DNA of 7,149 nt from the NCBI GenBank assembly GCA_964404395.1, contig CAYOKA010000112.1, positions 1-7,149 of the forward strand, written 5' to 3'. This stretch comes from JAAYBT01 sp964404395. GTDB lineage: Bacteria > Bacillota > Clostridia > Acetivibrionales > DTU013. Position numbers and translations under genes: made by a program. The notes under the pieces are model-generated. The model saw only the letters and a program-made list of their open reading frames with translations, did not search any database and was not told where the DNA came from. This document shows, piece by piece, positions 5,814 to 7,149 of the stretch (within the stretch, counting starts at the first letter, position 1; each line of letters begins with the position of its first letter).

Positions 5814-5840
5814 TTCCAGTATAATATTTAAGATTCCAGT
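5814..5840 (-). repeat. Direct repeat ACTGGAA in the chemoreceptor leader
   Basis: The minus-strand word ACTGGAA occurs at 5834-5840 and again at 5814-5820, 20 bases apart (about two helical turns), with an AT-rich spacer that includes TATTAT. It lies between the putative promoter and the ribosome binding site. A regulator site is possible, but two seven-base words can occur by chance. Confidence 0.3.
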
Positions 5841-5861
5841 TTACGTAAGGTTCTAATCCAC

Positions 5862-5890
5862 ATACTACTTATTTCGCTATTACTTGACAA
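5862..5890 (-). promoter_or_regulatory. Putative promoter of the chemoreceptor gene
   Basis: On the minus strand TTGTCA (5885-5890) is followed after 17 bases by TAGTAT (5862-5867): five of six and four of six matches to the sigma-A consensus. I see no clear motility sigma factor (sigma-D/sigma-28) promoter, although many chemotaxis genes use one. The assignment is tentative. Confidence 0.4.
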
Positions 5891-5939
5891 AATCCTTCTT
5901 GTATCGCCGGTTTTGGAATAAATTGTTGAAAAGTTTTTG

Positions 5940-5968
5940 TTGACATCAAGTGTATGATTGTATACAAT
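5940..5968 (+). promoter_or_regulatory. Strong sigma-A promoter of the Re-citrate synthase-like gene
   Basis: TTGACA (5940-5945) is a perfect -35 box. TACAAT (5963-5968) matches five of six -10 positions, with the ideal 17-base spacer. Transcription would start near 5975, leaving a leader of roughly 35 bases. It is divergent from the putative chemoreceptor promoter, about 50 bases away. Confidence 0.8.
5957..5968. promoter_or_regulatory. Perfect 12-bp palindrome over the -10 box (candidate operator)
   Basis: ATTGTATACAAT is fully self-complementary and contains the complete -10 hexamer. A dimeric repressor bound here would block RNA polymerase. The GTATAC centre resembles operators used by several GntR-family regulators, which is only an analogy. 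No regulator gene is present in the window. Confidence 0.45.
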
Positions 5969-5986
5969 AATACAAATATACAAAAG
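5963..5986 (+). repeat. Three tandem 8-base units over the -10 box and transcription start
   Basis: TACAATAA (5963-5970), TACAAATA (5971-5978) and TACAAAAG (5979-5986) follow one another directly. The first five bases, TACAA, are constant. The array spans the -10 box to just past the predicted start of transcription. It may be simple AT-rich sequence. Confidence 0.4.
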
Positions 5987-6008
5987 CAACATGTCGGAGG
6001 GAACCAAA

Positions 6009-7149
6009 ATGCTGGAATTCAACAAGAGAACTAATACTTTGGAACAGTCACAATATCTCTATTCGTTACAGGATGTCGCTACTCCCAACCTGTACAGGGA
6101 GATATACAGCTATGATGAGATTCCAAAGTGCGCATTTAATCATAGAAGGGTACCCATGTATCCTGCCGATAATATTTGGATTACAGATACCACCTTTAGG
6201 GATGGACAGCAATCCAGAGCACCCTATACGGTAGAACAGATTGTCAAGCTGTATGACATGCTCCACAGGCTGGGTGGCCCAAAAGGGATCATTAGGCAGA
6301 GCGAATTTTTCCTATACAGCGACAGAGATAAGGAAGCGGTCTATAAGTGCCAGGAAAGAGGTTATAAGTATCCTGAGGTTACAAGCTGGATCAGGGCGAC
6401 TAAAAATGATTTTCAGCTAGCCAAGGACATGGGAATGAAGGAAAGCGGAATATTGGTAAGCTGTTCCGACTATCACATCTTTAAGAAGCTTAATATGACA
6501 AGAAAGCAGGCTCTTGACCATTATATGGGTATCATAGAAAGTGCTATAGAGGTAGGGATCAAACCTCGCTGTCACTTTGAGGATATTACAAGGGCTGATT
6601 TCTACGGTTTTGTTGTGCCCTTTGCACTGGAGCTTAGAAAGCTGAGCGAGGATAGCGGCGTACCTATCAAAATTAGAGCATGTGACACACTGGGCTATGG
6701 AGTTTCCTATCCGGGAACCGCATTACCCAGAAGTGTTCCGGGGGTTATATATGGTCTAAGACATCATGCGGGCTTCCCAAGTGAATTGCTTGAATGGCAT
6801 GGGCATAACGATTTTTACAAGTCTGTTTCAAATTCAGCAAGCGCATGGATGTACGGAGCCTCAAGCGTAAACTGCTCCTTGCTGGGGATTGGTGAAAGAA
6901 CGGGAAATACTCCTCTTGAGGCCATGGTAATTGAATATGCTCAGCTCCGTGGAACGACTGATGGCATGGATACTACGGCAATTACTGAAATTGCGGAGTA
7001 CTATGAAAAAGAGCTGGGATATCAGATCCCGCAAAGAACACCTTTCGTCGGCAGGCATTTCAATGTGACGCAGGCAGGTATTCATGCTGATGGTCTATTA
7101 AAGGATGAGGAAATATACAACATTTTCAATACGGACAAATTATTGAGAA
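6009..7149 (+). CDS. Re-citrate synthase-like DRE-TIM metallolyase (5' part, runs off the window)
   Basis: The ATG at 6009 has GGAGGG seven bases upstream. The frame stays open for 380 codons to the window edge, so the C-terminus is missing. The family condenses acetyl-CoA with a 2-oxo acid using a divalent metal. If the assignment is right, this cytosolic enzyme makes citrate from oxaloacetate, feeding 2-oxoglutarate and glutamate synthesis. Visible motifs are the start of the TIM barrel with TTFRDGQQ (61-68), R-C-H-F-E-D-I-T-R-A-D (187-197), the metal-binding WHGHNDF (263-269; His264 and His266), GIGERTGNTPLE (293-304) and GIHADG (357-362). A 55-residue N-terminal extension, GGPKGIIRQSEFFLYS (89-104) and A-C-D-T-L-G-Y-G (224-231) resemble the Re-citrate synthases described from Clostridium kluyveri rather than ordinary 2-isopropylmalate synthase. 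That is judged from memory of the family. Homocitrate or isopropylmalate synthase remain alternatives. The gene is divergent from the chemoreceptor and shows no frameshift. Confidence 0.85.
   Translation, partial: MLEFNKRTNTLEQSQYLYSLQDVATPNLYREIYSYDEIPKCAFNHRRVPMYPADNIWITDTTFRDGQQSRAPYTVEQIVKLYDMLHRLGGPKGIIRQSEFFLYSDRDKEAVYKCQERGYKYPEVTSWIRATKNDFQLAKDMGMKESGILVSCSDYHIFKKLNMTRKQALDHYMGIIESAIEVGIKPRCHFEDITRADFYGFVVPFALELRKLSEDSGVPIKIRACDTLGYGVSYPGTALPRSVPGVIYGLRHHAGFPSELLEWHGHNDFYKSVSNSASAWMYGASSVNCSLLGIGERTGNTPLEAMVIEYAQLRGTTDGMDTTAITEIAEYYEKELGYQIPQRTPFVGRHFNVTQAGIHADGLLKDEEIYNIFNTDKLLR

Noticed and set aside
5828..6025. A 65-codon minus-strand open frame in the divergent intergenic region
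   Set aside because: It overlaps the near-consensus plus-strand promoter, the ribosome binding site and the start of the citrate synthase-like gene. It has no recognisable domain and no convincing ribosome binding site.
6066..7085. Minus-strand open frames at 6066-6266 and 6861-7085
   Set aside because: Both lie antisense within the well-supported citrate synthase-like gene and have no start signals or recognisable features.

Overview
The window looks like chromosomal DNA of an anaerobic Firmicute of the class Clostridia. The evidence is an estimated moderate-to-low GC content, strong AGGAGG-type ribosome binding sites, TTGACA/TATAAT-type promoters, an LplA/LplB/LplC-type (YtcQ/YtcP-type) oligosaccharide importer, and the start of a gene resembling the clostridial Re-citrate synthases. 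The genus cannot be fixed from the sequence alone.

Layout. Positions 1-3905 hold one minus-strand transport operon. It is transcribed from a putative sigma-A promoter (about 3972-4001) through an LplB-type permease, an LplC/YtcP-type permease and a large lipoprotein substrate-binding protein. It ends at a strong intrinsic terminator at 4-41. A 16-bp inverted repeat separates the two permease genes. There is no ATPase gene, as is usual for this transporter class, so the ATPase is expected to be supplied in trans. Positions 3909-4516 hold no gene. This stretch contains the operon promoter, three related repeat units of about 30 bp spaced 73 and 147 bp apart, a hairpin, a 100-N assembly gap and the terminator of the next gene. 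Exactly the same 55 bases lie on each side of the gap, which suggests an assembly overlap or a collapsed tandem repeat.

Positions 4517-5797 hold a minus-strand methyl-accepting chemotaxis protein with two closely spaced membrane helices and essentially no extracellular sensor domain. A 211-bp divergent intergenic region follows, with a near-consensus plus-strand promoter whose -10 box lies in a perfect 12-bp palindrome. From 6009 to the window end runs the 5' part (380 codons) of a DRE-TIM metallolyase, best matched to Re-citrate synthase and likely to be mislabelled as 2-isopropylmalate synthase.

How the genes fit together. The transport operon would bring in an oligosaccharide of unknown identity. 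The chemoreceptor may couple motility to an internal or membrane-borne signal. The citrate synthase homologue would feed acetyl-CoA and oxaloacetate into 2-oxoglutarate and glutamate synthesis. The three units have separate promoters or terminators and need not be co-regulated. I see no mobile element, CRISPR array, RNA gene or clearly new multi-gene system. The most unusual material is the non-coding repeat region at 3998-4427.
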